Shown: piece after piece, positions 31,571 to 41,149 of the stretch
Numbering within the stretch: position 1 is the stretch's first letter
Layout: the number at the start of each line of letters is the position of its first letter
Assembly: GCF_033807575.1 (NCBI RefSeq)
Contig: NC_084714.1
Span: 1,644,501 to 1,708,500, forward strand
Source of the DNA: Cydia pomonella
Taxonomy: Eukaryota > Arthropoda > Insecta > Lepidoptera > Tortricidae
Length of the DNA: 64,000 nucleotides
Reading direction: 5' to 3'
Translations under genes and position numbers: made by a program
Notes under the pieces: generated by a model
Database searches by the model: none
What the model was told of the DNA's origin: nothing
Seen by the model: the letters and a program-made list of their open reading frames with translations, nothing else

Positions 31571-31921
31571 ATGGCCGACAAGATGTTAGAGCACGCCGAG
31601 CCAGTCACCGTTGCTGCAGTCACACGAGCCACAGATTTTCAAGCCCCGCAAAGCAGCGAAAACACATTTTTTGAGAAGTTATCCCAGAAGCTCGACAATT
31701 TAACACTCGAAATTGCAGCCCTTCGGTCCGGCGGCCGGCAACGCTATCGCCGTCCCTTTCGCTCTCGCAGCCGTTCCCGTTCGAGATCTATGTCGGCGCA
31801 TGGAACTTCACGCAAGCCCGGTGATCCTGGATGGCTGTGCAGATATCACTTCAGATTCGGAGACAAAGCACGAAGATGTGAATCGCCGTGTAGCAAGAAG
31901 ACTAGCTCATCGGAAAACTAA
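31571..31921 (+). CDS. Gag, N-terminally truncated (116 aa from first ATG)
   Basis: The protein keeps the C-terminal part of Gag: a Leu-rich helix (EKLSQKLDNLTLEIAALRS), an Arg/Ser-rich linker and a zinc knuckle CRYHFRFGDKARRCESPC, of the CHCC form found in CsRn1-clade elements instead of the usual CCHC. The frame is open upstream of the ATG to 31511 and reads VRTVLSVNNESSLDILAAMA, which looks like mid-Gag sequence. Thus gag begins abruptly right after the primer site, and the matrix and most of the capsid part (perhaps 150-200 residues, by comparison with usual Gag length) are gone. The stop TAA overlaps the pol ATG (TAATG). Confidence 0.8.
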   Translation: MADKMLEHAEPVTVAAVTRATDFQAPQSSENTFFEKLSQKLDNLTLEIAALRSGGRQRYRRPFRSRSRSRSRSMSAHGTSRKPGDPGWLCRYHFRFGDKARRCESPCSKKTSSSEN

Positions 31922-34900
31922 TGCCTACACCGACTCTGGCGGGCCTCGGTGTACCTCCAGTCAGCAACCGCCTTTGTGTCATCGATCGCAACTCTCGAGA
32001 ACGTTACCTCGTCGACACTGGCGCCGAAATATCAGTACTATCGTCGCATCACAAGAAGAACCAGTTATCAAGCACCTACAAGCTTTACGCCGCAAACGAC
32101 ACGCCGATTAAGACCTATGGAGAGAAAACAATCACTCTTAACTTGGGGCTACGGCGCGACTACCGTTGGACGTTTATCGTGGCTGCCATCAAGACCTCAA
32201 TCCTCGGAGCTGATTTCCTTCGGCACTACAAGCTGCTACCTGACCTAGATCAAAAGAAGCTCATCGACAAAACCACTAAACTCCAAGTCAACGCATTAAC
32301 AGTTCGAAGTACTCAAGAAACCGTCTATTTGATCAGCAGCAATCAAGCCTACTACGAGATTCTCAAACAGTATCCTAATGTACTACGACCAATGTCTTTG
32401 AAAACGCCGGCCAAGCATAACGTGCAGCATTTCATCGAGACTACGGGCCCCCCACTCTTCGCCAGGCCACGCCCACTGCCGCCCGACAAATATGCAGCGG
32501 CGAAGGCCGAATTCGAACGCTTGATGGAAATGGGCATCTGTCAACCCTCAAACAGCCCCTGGGCAAGTCCGCTGCACGTTGTCATGAAAAAAGATGGTTC
32601 TCTACGTGTCTGCGGCGATTATAGACGTCTGAACGCCGTAACACAACCCGATCGCTATCCTTTACCTCGAATTCAAGATTTTACGTACCAGTTGCACAAC
32701 AAGAAGATTTTTTCAAAATTAGACCTGAAGATGGCGTATTTTTGGATCCCCATGAACAAAGAAGACGCGCAGAAAACTTCAATAATCACACCGTTCGGGC
32801 TGTTCCAGTTTAACTCAATGACGTTCGGGCTCCGCAACTCAAGCCAAACATTCCAACGATTCATGCACGACGTTCTACGAGGCATAGATGGCTGTTTCTG
32901 TTACGTCGATGATCTTCTCCTGTCCTCTGAAAATGAAGAAGAACACAAAACACTGCTTCGACAAGTCCTGGAACGCCTAGATAAATACGGCGTAACTCTC
33001 AATGTCGATAAATGCGAGTTCGGACGAAGAAAAATCAACTTCCTTGGCTATGAAGTATCACCCGACGGCATCAGTCCCACTCAAGAGCGGATCGAAGCAA
33101 TATCGAATTACCCAAAGCCGAAGACAGTCTGTGAGCTGAGAAGATTTCTAGGCATGTTAAATTTTTACCGTGACTGCCTACCACATCAAGCGGAACTTCA
33201 GTCTCAACTCAACAAGTATCTGCACAACTCCAAGAAAAATGACAAGACTCCTATCGAATGGAACACCGAGTCAGATGAAGCTTTCAAGAAATGCCGCCAA
33301 AGCATATTGGAAGCAACTACGCTATCGTATCCAGTTCACGGCGCTCCTCTATGTATCATGAGTGATGCATCAGACCACAGCGTAGGAGGATTGGTCCAAC
33401 AGAAAGTTGATAATGTTTGGAAACCGCTGGCATTTTTCTCGAAGGCACTGAGTCCGACGCAACGCCGCTACAGTGTGTATGATCGCGAACTCCTAGCGAT
33501 TTACATGGCTGTAAAGCACTTCAGACGACTTATAGAAGGCAATGACGTCATCGTCTACACGGACCACAGACCACTTACGCACGCACTTACGCGAGCACCG
33601 AGCAGCAGCGACACTCCGAGACGCGAGCGCCAACTGCACTTCATTAGCCAATTTTGTTCGAGCATCCAGTATATCCCAGGCGACAAAAACAACATCGCTG
33701 ACGCCTTATCAAGAATCGAAGAAATACAATGTCCGTCCGCAATAGATTTCGACAAATTAGCCACCGACCAGCGCACCGATGAAGAACTAACAAAATTGAA
33801 AACTCAAGAAAATCTGAAGTTCACTGAAGTCACACTACCAGCCATCAATCGACCAATCACGTGTGAGCTCTCAACTGGCACACCGCGACCGTACCTACCT
33901 ATCGCTTATCGTTATGCGGCCTACAAAGCGCAACACGATATAAGCCACTCAGGTGTACGCGCAACGAGGAGACTTATGGCATCTAAGTTCTTTTGGCCAG
34001 CAATGAACAGAGACGTCGCACTTTGGACTCGAGCATGCATTGGATGTCAACGAGCTAAAATACATCGTCACGTGATTCCACCTATCGGAGAGTTCCCGCC
34101 ATCTCAGCGTTTCGAGCATCTGCATATCGATATCGTGGGACCCCTAAGAATATCAAATGATTATCGATATTGCGTCACAATGATCGACCGCTGCACGAAG
34201 TGGCCCGAGGCAATACCAGTACGCGACATAACAGCTGAAGTTGTCGCTAAAGTCCTGTACGAGCACTGGATTACGAGATTTGGATGCCCGCTACGCATCA
34301 CGTCAGATCAAGGTCGTACCTTCGAGTCAAACCTTTTCAACGCTCTCCTGAAGAAGCTTGGGACCACAAGAATACGTACCACTGCCTACCACCCTCAGGC
34401 GAATTCTCAAGTGGAGAGGCTACACCGAACTTTGAAAGCCGCTCTTATGGCAAGGGGCGAAAGTTCAAGATGGTCCGAAGAGCTGCCTACAGTTTTATTT
34501 GGATTACGAGCCGCATTACGCAGCGATAACAACCTAAGTCCTGCATTGATGACGTATGGATCCCCACTACGCATGCCAGCTGATTTCTTCGTACCTACAA
34601 AGTCGACGATTGAAGACGCAGAGTTTGTACGACGTTTGTCAGAGATAATGTCATCACTTGTTCCTGTAACCCGGACGCACGCCACGCAATGGAGACCTTT
34701 CGTGCATAAGGACCTTGCGTCGTGCACTCACGTATTCGTGCGTAATGACACCGTGCGACCCCCACTCACACCACCATATGATGGCCCGTTCGAAGTCCTC
34801 AAACGCTACGACAAGTATTTCAAGATACAAATGCCACAACGAACTACTGTCGTCACTATAGAGCGTCTGAAGCCAGCCTACATCTACAATGAAGACGTCA

Positions 34901-34992
34901 CAAGCGACAGCCAGACTCCTGCATCTAGCCCAAACACTCAGACGTATGTGACGAGATCGGGCAGAGTCACGAAACGTATTCGCTTCGCTTGA
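31921..34992 (+). CDS. Pol polyprotein: protease, RT, RNase H, integrase (1023 aa)
   Basis: The domains run in Ty3/gypsy order. The protease has VDTGAEISVLS (residues 31-41). RT shows WASPLHVVMKKDGSLRVCGD, RYPLPRI, SKLDLKMAYFWIPM, FGLFQFNSMTFGLRNSSQTF and the catalytic YVDDLL at 328-333. RNase H has SDASDHSVGG, YDRELLAIY, YTDHRPL and NIADALSR. Integrase has an HHCC finger (HDISHSGV ... CIGCQRAK), then HIDIVGP, TSDQGRTFES and NSQVERLHRTLK for the D, D, E triad. No frameshift or stop is present. The ATG is joined to the gag stop as TAATG, and a TAG at 31903 in the same frame rules out a longer upstream extension. All catalytic residues look intact. Confidence 0.95.
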   Translation: MPTPTLAGLGVPPVSNRLCVIDRNSRERYLVDTGAEISVLSSHHKKNQLSSTYKLYAANDTPIKTYGEKTITLNLGLRRDYRWTFIVAAIKTSILGADFLRHYKLLPDLDQKKLIDKTTKLQVNALTVRSTQETVYLISSNQAYYEILKQYPNVLRPMSLKTPAKHNVQHFIETTGPPLFARPRPLPPDKYAAAKAEFERLMEMGICQPSNSPWASPLHVVMKKDGSLRVCGDYRRLNAVTQPDRYPLPRIQDFTYQLHNKKIFSKLDLKMAYFWIPMNKEDAQKTSIITPFGLFQFNSMTFGLRNSSQTFQRFMHDVLRGIDGCFCYVDDLLLSSENEEEHKTLLRQVLERLDKYGVTLNVDKCEFGRRKINFLGYEVSPDGISPTQERIEAISNYPKPKTVCELRRFLGMLNFYRDCLPHQAELQSQLNKYLHNSKKNDKTPIEWNTESDEAFKKCRQSILEATTLSYPVHGAPLCIMSDASDHSVGGLVQQKVDNVWKPLAFFSKALSPTQRRYSVYDRELLAIYMAVKHFRRLIEGNDVIVYTDHRPLTHALTRAPSSSDTPRRERQLHFISQFCSSIQYIPGDKNNIADALSRIEEIQCPSAIDFDKLATDQRTDEELTKLKTQENLKFTEVTLPAINRPITCELSTGTPRPYLPIAYRYAAYKAQHDISHSGVRATRRLMASKFFWPAMNRDVALWTRACIGCQRAKIHRHVIPPIGEFPPSQRFEHLHIDIVGPLRISNDYRYCVTMIDRCTKWPEAIPVRDITAEVVAKVLYEHWITRFGCPLRITSDQGRTFESNLFNALLKKLGTTRIRTTAYHPQANSQVERLHRTLKAALMARGESSRWSEELPTVLFGLRAALRSDNNLSPALMTYGSPLRMPADFFVPTKSTIEDAEFVRRLSEIMSSLVPVTRTHATQWRPFVHKDLASCTHVFVRNDTVRPPLTPPYDGPFEVLKRYDKYFKIQMPQRTTVVTIERLKPAYIYNEDVTSDSQTPASSPNTQTYVTRSGRVTKRIRFA

Positions 34993-35001
34993 GAGGGAGT
35001 G
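34991..35001 (+). other. Polypurine tract
   Basis: gagagggagtg directly precedes the 3' LTR, the usual plus-strand primer site. It abuts the pol stop codon. Confidence 0.8.
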
Positions 35002-35400
35002 CTATGGGACATGCGCTCGCATCGACGGCCGGACGCAACTGAGGCGCGCGCAGGCGGCGCGCACGTATTTATGCAGCGGTTGGAGCGAGATGGAAGACAG
35101 GGCGTGCTACTCTCGCAAGCGACATTCTCTGCGGTAGTCCTGAATTGCTGTATTTTCTACTACCCACTTCATGCAACCGGCGATTGTGAGCGGGATAGAA
35201 GATATGCCATCGCACTCTAGAGAGGTGCGATTTACGTAAAAGGGTAGATTAGATTCTGTAGTTCTAAGATACCTATCTTTCTATTTTTTCGTAGGTTTAG
35301 GAATAGTATATAAGACGACGATACATTTCAATAAATGTTCATTATTTAACTGACTATACCGCTGTTTACACTGGACTCCTCCTGCCTGGACCCCCTATAA
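35002..35400 (+). repeat. 3' LTR
   Basis: Same as 31093-31491 at every base I compared. Followed by a run of A that belongs to the target repeat. Confidence 0.92.
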
Positions 35401-35765
35401 AAAAAAAAAAAAAAAAATTTTAGGGTACATCCCTTAAAAAATTTTTTTTGTATTTTTTTTCGTTTGACCCTATAGTATGGGGTCTCAAATATTTTCGGAA
35501 ATAGTCCATCCGAAAGAAAACAATTGTGACCCCGCCCATGGGTCCAAAAAATATAAAAAAACTATAGCGAACATCGTCCAAACGTTTTTGAGTAATTGCA
35601 AAAAAAAATCTTAGTAAAAAGACTACAAAGCGCTGTAAATTCCTTTATGCTTGTAATGTACATGATACTTTACTACTAGCCCCCGTTTGGCCTATTTTGA
35701 TAGAATGGTAACTACGAAATCCTACACTGAGCATGGCCCGACATGCTCTTGGCCGATTGCTCCTT
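35401..35765 (+). repeat. Repeat family C, right part
   Basis: Continues with ttttagggtacatccctt and ends ctgagcatggcccgacatgc then tcttggccg, matching the reverse complement of the 3433-3900 part of the first copy. Confidence 0.75.
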
Positions 35766-36085
35766 ATCCTTGTGTTTAGTGGTCAAAACTCGTGGCATCA
35801 AACCTCGGTTGGATGGAGCAGAAAATTTGTTCTCGAAAAAATTGCACAGAGATGATTTCGAAAAAAAAAAAACGTGAAATTTAAATCGCTCCTAAATTTA
35901 TTCCACGCTCTTATCCACTTTCGTTTTCCGAATTAGAGATGCCACGATTCGATCCTTCGATTGTTTCGATGATGGGCAATCGATGATCGACTCGAACTTT
36001 CTTAATGATCGAATCGAGGTCGAAGCGATGGCATCGTCAAAAACTTGACTGACACATCAGGGTTTTTGAAACTGTATGGAAACTG
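35766..36085. other. No gene seen
   Basis: Contains many TCGA-rich short motifs (35945-36030) but no supported feature. Confidence 0.4.
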
Positions 36086-36215
36086 AGGGCCTACCGCGAA
36101 CACCGAAGTTCGCAAAGTGCGGACATCTTTCTCCGTTGCTTTAATTACGTCTTAATTGGAGTAAAAGAGAAAGATGCCCGCTATTTGCGAACTTCGGTGT
36201 TTAGTGGTAGGTCCT
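36086..36215. mobile_element. MITE type 2 variant with different core
   Basis: Outer ends agggcctaccgcgaaca and tggtaggtcct match type 2, and CTG at 36083-36085 faces TTG at 36216-36218. The inner arms are unrelated: ccgaagttcgcaaa / tttgcgaacttcgg and catctttctc / gagaaagatg. Confidence 0.72.
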
Positions 36216-36679
36216 TTGTTCGATAGCCGCCATGGTTTCTTTGTTAGGGCGTAAACAAGCGAAGATCCGGGGTCAGGTGTTATATATAAACTAGCTATGT
36301 CGTTTTTAGATAAAGTTTATTGGAAGCTAATAAATGTTTCAAAACAATAAGCGCATAGGAATAGTGGATAGGAATAATGGGAACGTGCAATAAATTAAAG
36401 AGCGAATTTGAGTGTCACGATTATTTTTTTCGAAATAAGAATAATAGTTTGTTGCTGGCCAGTTATATTTTTATTTTATTATTTTAATACGTTATATAAT
36501 ATAGCCGGTCAAACAACTTTGTCAATAGATAAAGGCGCGAAATTTAAGGATTTGCACCTACATTTTTTTAATTTGCCGCTTTTTTCTACGGACGGAAATA
36601 GCTTGACAGACTATAATTTCAACATTCAGTTAATCTCAATTATATAATTTATATTTTGACATCAAACCTACCTACCTAC
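36216..36679. other. No gene seen
   Basis: No supported feature. Confidence 0.4.
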
Positions 36680-36838
36680 TACCTTCAAACCTTCAAGAAA
36701 AGAGCGTACTCCCATCTTAAAGGCCGGCAACGCACTTACAACCCCTCTGGTGTTGCAGGTGTCCATGGGCGGCGGTAATCGCTTACCATCAGGTGATCCG
36801 TCTGCTCGTTTGCCTCCTGTATCATAAAAAAAAACACA
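36680..36838 (+). mobile_element. LINE 3' tail, family G
   Basis: gagcgtactcccatcttaaa, ccggcaacgcacttacaacc, tgcaggtgtccatgggcggc, ttaccatcaggtgatccgtc and cctcctgtatcataaaaaa. The second copy is at 30165. Confidence 0.78.
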
Positions 36839-37342
36839 CTATCTCCCTTGTAATTAACTATTTATTGGTGCGCCGGGGATCCACGGCACGTGATATAAAA
36901 TAAAAAACAATTTATAAAATTCGAATAAGGACCCTCGTGAAATTAACCAGTATTTAAAGATAGCTTTCTCATCACACCGAATGGTCCCGGGTCAAATGGG
37001 GTCAATATGCGTATGAGACAGGCGGACAAGCGCGCTGAACTGGTATCTATATGTTAAATCTGGAAAGTTCAGCCTCTGACCTACTGAGGAAAGTAACGCG
37101 GGCTTAGAGAAATAGGTAGAGACAACGAACTAGAATAATCTAACCTAACCTATAAAATATAATGTGGCTAAATATAAAATGTAAATGTAACCTATAATAT
37201 TTTTTTTTCGTTGTATAGACAGACACTCGCTAGGATCGCAAAGCTCTTCTTCCCTCTTAATACAGTTTGAAAAAGTCGGGTAGTATATCTCGCACTCGAG
37301 ATACTTTCGCTCGCAGTGCTCGCACTCGTGTCTCGCAGAACA
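36839..37342. other. No gene seen
   Basis: 37280-37335 carries repeated CTCGCACTCG-type motifs; no supported gene. Confidence 0.4.
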
Positions 37343-37550
37343 GGGCTCAGAACCGGTTTATTTTTAAATCCCGAAATAGCCCAATATTTTTAATTATTTT
37401 ATACTCTTTACGTAGGACTGGATCATGTATTTAGGTAACAACTTCGCATTATTAGATAGTCCCATTAAAAATGAAATAAAAACCCAAAGAACGAAAAAGA
37501 ACGTAATAATACCGGTATTTTTTGTATAAAGAAAAAACCGGTTCCGAGCC
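37343..37550. mobile_element. MITE type 6, copy 1
   Basis: Ends gggctcagaaccggttt and aaccggttccgagcc. The body (tttttaaatcccgaaatagc, cgcattattagatagtccca, taataccggtattttttgta) matches 45769-45974. Confidence 0.82.
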
Positions 37551-37784
37551 TTGTCGCAGAACCGACACACGAGACAAGGAAGCCTATTCGAAGATTAGTA
37601 ATTGATCTCATTTTGACATTTAAGAGAAATGAAGACGGCCGATTCTACATATAAACGCAGTCCAATTTTTCACTCTGGATATTTTTACAAAATTGTATGT
37701 AAATTATAAAAATTAGGAGCGTACAAAATTTGAAATGCTTGTAACTCCTATAATAATTAATTTTAATAAGGAATTTCCTCCCGC

Positions 37785-37972
37785 GGACGCTCCGGCTGTG
37801 GAATGAGCTCCCTGCCGAGGTTTTCCCAAGGGTATTTGTATTGGGGTTCTTCAAAAAAGGAGTGCACAGGTTTTTAATGTAACACCTCTGGAGTTGCAGG
37901 CGCCCATAGGCTACGGTGACTGCTTACCATCAGGCGGGCCGTATGCTTGTTTGCCACCGAAGTGGTATAAAA
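37785..37972 (+). pseudogene. LINE family A 3' end with coding remnant
   Basis: The + frame reads RTLRLWNELPAEVFPRVFVL then GFFKKGVHRFLM and stops, followed by ggagttgcaggcgcccatag, ccatcaggcgggccgtatgc and a poly-A. Homologous to 17896-18250 (minus). Confidence 0.8.
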
Positions 37973-38130
37973 AAAAAATCTAAAAAAGTCAAACGTAGGG
38001 GCATAGCTGTGGTTGATATACAACAAATTATGATAAAATATTTTCAATAATGTTAAAATCCAGAGAGGAAAATGAGGACTACATTTGTACGAAAAGGTGA
38101 TTTCACGCGGGGCCTCCACTTACGTTTTAA
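37973..38130 (-). repeat. Repeat family H
   Basis: agaggaaaatgaggactaca and ggggcatagctgtggttgat recur, in the opposite sense or partly, at 57905-58050, 58190-58280 and 59165-59300. Short and without a frame. Confidence 0.6.
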
Positions 38131-38230
38131 CACATTAAGTTCTCTGTTCGTAGACACTCTCCTCTCTTCAAAGCGGGAAAACGTTGGGATCGGCTACGAG
38201 CGTAGCCCGCAGTCCTTTCATCTTAATAAA

Positions 38231-38565
38231 GGGTCACGTCAATTCCCTCGTTTCTGGTTCGTAAATCTCGTTTCGTATTATTTGGTCAAAAATATAATAG
38301 CTAAAATTGTGGTTTAAGCTTTTACAGATGCGGTAAGGTCAAGGGTCTCGTCAATTCCCTATTTCTGGTTCGGAAATCTCGTTTCGTATTTTTTGGTCAA
38401 AAATATAATAGCTAAAATTGTGGTTTAAGCTTTTACAGATGCGGTAAGGTCAAGGGTCACGTGAATTCCCTCGTTTCTGGTTCGGAAATCTCGTTTCGTA
38501 TTATTTGGTCAAAAATATAATAACTAAAATTGTGGTTTAAGCTTTTACAAATGCGGTAAGGTCAT
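38231..38565. repeat. Three tandem units of about 112 bp
   Basis: Unit starts at 38231, 38343 and 38454 (gggtcacgtcaattccct and close variants) and each ends ttttacagatgcggtaaggt. Differences are single bases, plus a cg deletion in unit 2. Confidence 0.9.
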
Positions 38566-38894
38566 CCCATAGAAAATTAAAGTAATAATGTGAAAATTCA
38601 TTCAAGTTCAACAGTGACATTAAAATATCCCATCACAATGAGATCTTTCATCCGAATGAGACCACACTTTCACTAATTCAAAGGTTATTCATAACTTAAA
38701 GATTGACCACACAAAATCCGGTCAGAAATAAGCTAAATTGCCTTTCTGTCAAATGAAATGAAAATCTAAATCGAGTGCAATTTACTTATAATGAGAGCGA
38801 ACGGAACAATACTATTTTGATCAGAATTAGTAGGGCACTGGAGCTTCCTTCACTAACCACTTCATAAAGTAGCTATGGTTGCCATCAGATATAT
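38566..38894. other. No gene seen
   Basis: No supported feature. Confidence 0.4.
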
Positions 38895-39620
38895 CTTATT
38901 TATTTATTTATTTTATTTTATTTATTCACCAACTTACATTTACAGTTAAACCAGACATGCAAGTTATGGGTTACATACATACTTAAAACTAATTAGACTA
39001 AGCTTATCACTAGATTTAATTAATATTAATAGTTGTGGGTGTAGATATCGACTCTAGGTAGCGGGCTGCTGTGGCTAGGAATCTCGGTTCTGTTTGTGAG
39101 AATATGTCAAGAGTGGGATTATGGAAAACAATATTATTAATATGGTTGAGTGCAACATATAGAGGACTACTGACTAATGTCATTGTGCTGGTATTGGGAA
39201 TTACGAACAGAGGTGTAATTCGTGGCCGGAGAGTAGCTCTAACAAATGGTGAAGGTACCTTAAAATGCACATATTGCAGTAGCAATGGATTAAATATTAA
39301 TCCACATATTAACCTAAAAAAGTATTTTACCGTTGTGAGCTGCCTACGTACTTCAAGGCTTTGATATGAGACCATTCCTAATAGAAACGGCGTGGGATAC
39401 ATGTAGGGATAGTACCCATGTGTTTTCCAGTAGAGATACCTGATAAATGATTTTTGAATTTTTTCAAGAAGAAGAATATACTTTTTTTCGTGCGGGTTCC
39501 ATACAATGCAGTTAGTATCCAGAAGGCTACGTACAAATGCATTATATAATAACGTAATGACATGATGAATGTTAAAGTGTTTTGACTGACGAACAACAAA
39601 GCCAAGCGATTTTCTCGACG
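38895..39620 (-). pseudogene. LINE ORF2 C-terminus fragment (about 200 aa open)
   Basis: On the minus strand one frame runs from about 39618 to a stop near 39016: KSLGFVVRQSKHF, AFVRSLLDTNCIVWNPHEKK, YILLLEKIQKSFIRYLYWKT, SYQSLEVRRQLTTVKYFFRL. LGF--R------, VRS-L-Y--VVW-P and LE-IQ--F-RYL are standard for the region after the RT thumb of jockey/CR1-like LINEs. The 3' UTR ends in (AAATA)n at 38897-38930. The palm is missing. The frame extends upstream of the first ATG. Confidence 0.82.
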
Positions 39621-39641
39621 CACTCTAACGCTTTGACAATA

Positions 39642-39917
39642 GAGGCGTGTTCAGATATTTGTGAGCGCATCGGCCGATCCGACATATCTGATGGCGAATG
39701 TACAGTCACGTCAAAAAATATCAATATACGAACAAAGTTCAAAAAATATGTATATAGATATGGGCAATAAGGTCGTGTATACATATTTTTGGAACTTTGT
39801 TCGTATTGATATTTTCTGACATGACCGTACCAATGAGATTGACCTCGAGCAAGTCCAATCGCCATCAGATACATCGGAGCGGCCAAGGTGCTCACAAATG
39901 TCTGAACACGCCTCGCC
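39642..39917. mobile_element. Fold-back MITE with a second fold-back inside
   Basis: Outer arms gaggcgtgttcagatatttg (39642) and tgtctgaacacgcctc (to 39917). Inner arms tacagtcacgtcaaaaaata (39700) and tattttctgacatgaccgta (to 39830). A diverged half copy of the outer arm follows at 39937-40000. Confidence 0.72.
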
Positions 39918-40000
39918 TCTATTGCCGAGGCGGTACAGTGCGTGTTGAGATATTTTTGAGCACCTCGGCCGCTCTGATATATCTGATGGCGACTGTACGA

Positions 40001-40637
40001 GAAGGGTACCGTAAATACTATGGAAAAGGAATAAAAATTAAAAAAAAAAAAATCAAAAATATCATCTCAAAGTCGAAATAAGGTACAATGCAGGTCGTTA
40101 TGTACTAATTGCAAAAAAGGTAGTGAATTAATGAAAGAGGCAGACTATAAATGAAAATACGTGATCACTTTTAAGGGAAAACATTAGTGATAATTTTCCA
40201 TACAAATGTTCTCGACATTTTCCTGTCTGGACTGTTGGCTGTGGCCCTAGAATCCCTAGATAAATAATATTTTTATATGAGTTCAATATTACCCGTACCT
40301 GACACCTGTGTCTTTTTAAGTTATTTTCCAAACATATGAGTGTTAGGTTGGGAAATAATACGAATTATTATGTTGAGTATTGATCATTCGGCGAAATGAA
40401 ATTATGCGAAAAATTGGTTGGGAAATGACATTCGGCAAAATAATTTTCGGCGATAATTTCGAGAACCCACAAAAGGACGACTGGCCAGTCACATGTAAGA
40501 CACGCCGCAAAAAAAGTTTGCCGAATATCTTTTATTCTCAAATGGAATCCCGCCATGGTGAGTGAAATGGGGTATACAGTCAAGTGCAAAAATATGTATT
40601 GAATAAATCGTCTCATAAATATGGTACTACGCTATTA
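40001..40637. other. No gene seen
   Basis: No supported feature. Confidence 0.4.
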
Positions 40638-40663
40638 TCTTATACCTTTAAACGAGCAATTCT

Positions 40664-40731
<68 letters not shown>

Positions 40732-41149
40732 TATATATATTTCTGTGATCTCGGAAACGGCTCTAACGATTTCGCTGAAATTCGGTATATGGGGGTTTTT
40801 GGGGGTATAAAATCGACCTAGATTAGTCTTATGTTTGGGAAAACGCGTGTTTTCGAGTTTTCGTGCGTTTTTCTTTCGACGCAGAATACGGTCGCTAATT
40901 TTGTGTTGCCGGCCACTGTCCGTCTGGTCCAGCGGGTTAAGACGCGGACTGTTAAACGAGTGTTACGGGTTCGAATCTCGCCCGGTAACTAACTTTTGTT
41001 TTTTTTTTATATATGTTCAAGTTTATATATAATTTTTATTGTTTTAGACAAGTTTAATTTAGTAAAAAATGTAGTTAAGATTATCACCAATACACCACCA
41101 TATTACAATAAATAGTTATAACCGAGCAAAGCTCGATCGCCCAGGTACT
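40638..41149 (+). mobile_element. Helitron-like or SINE-like unit, copy 2
   Basis: Same start (tcttatacctttaaacgagc after A), tRNA-like module (40918-40985) and end (caggtact) as 18561-19014. It is longer because the TA tract near its start has grown to about 70 bases (40668-40740). The end hairpin has one substitution (ccgagcaaagctcga). Confidence 0.62.
40668..40740. repeat. (TA)n microsatellite
   Basis: About 36 TA units with one TAGA interruption, inside the preceding element; copy 1 has only a short tract here. Confidence 0.92.

Larger units (their letters stand above)
31093..35400 (+). mobile_element. Ty3/gypsy LTR retrotransposon, CsRn1 type, gag-deleted
   Basis: Complete at both ends: 5' LTR, primer site, shortened gag, full pol and 3' LTR in 4.3 kb. 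The two LTRs match at every base I compared over about 398 bp. Primer site for tRNA-Trp and a CHCC Gag knuckle point to the CsRn1 clade (Kamikaze-like in silkworm). It sits in an A-rich part of repeat family C, which hides the target duplication. Confidence 0.92.

Noticed and set aside
39797..40081. 94-codon + frame
   Set aside because: Lies over fold-back arms and an A-rich run; no protein-like composition.
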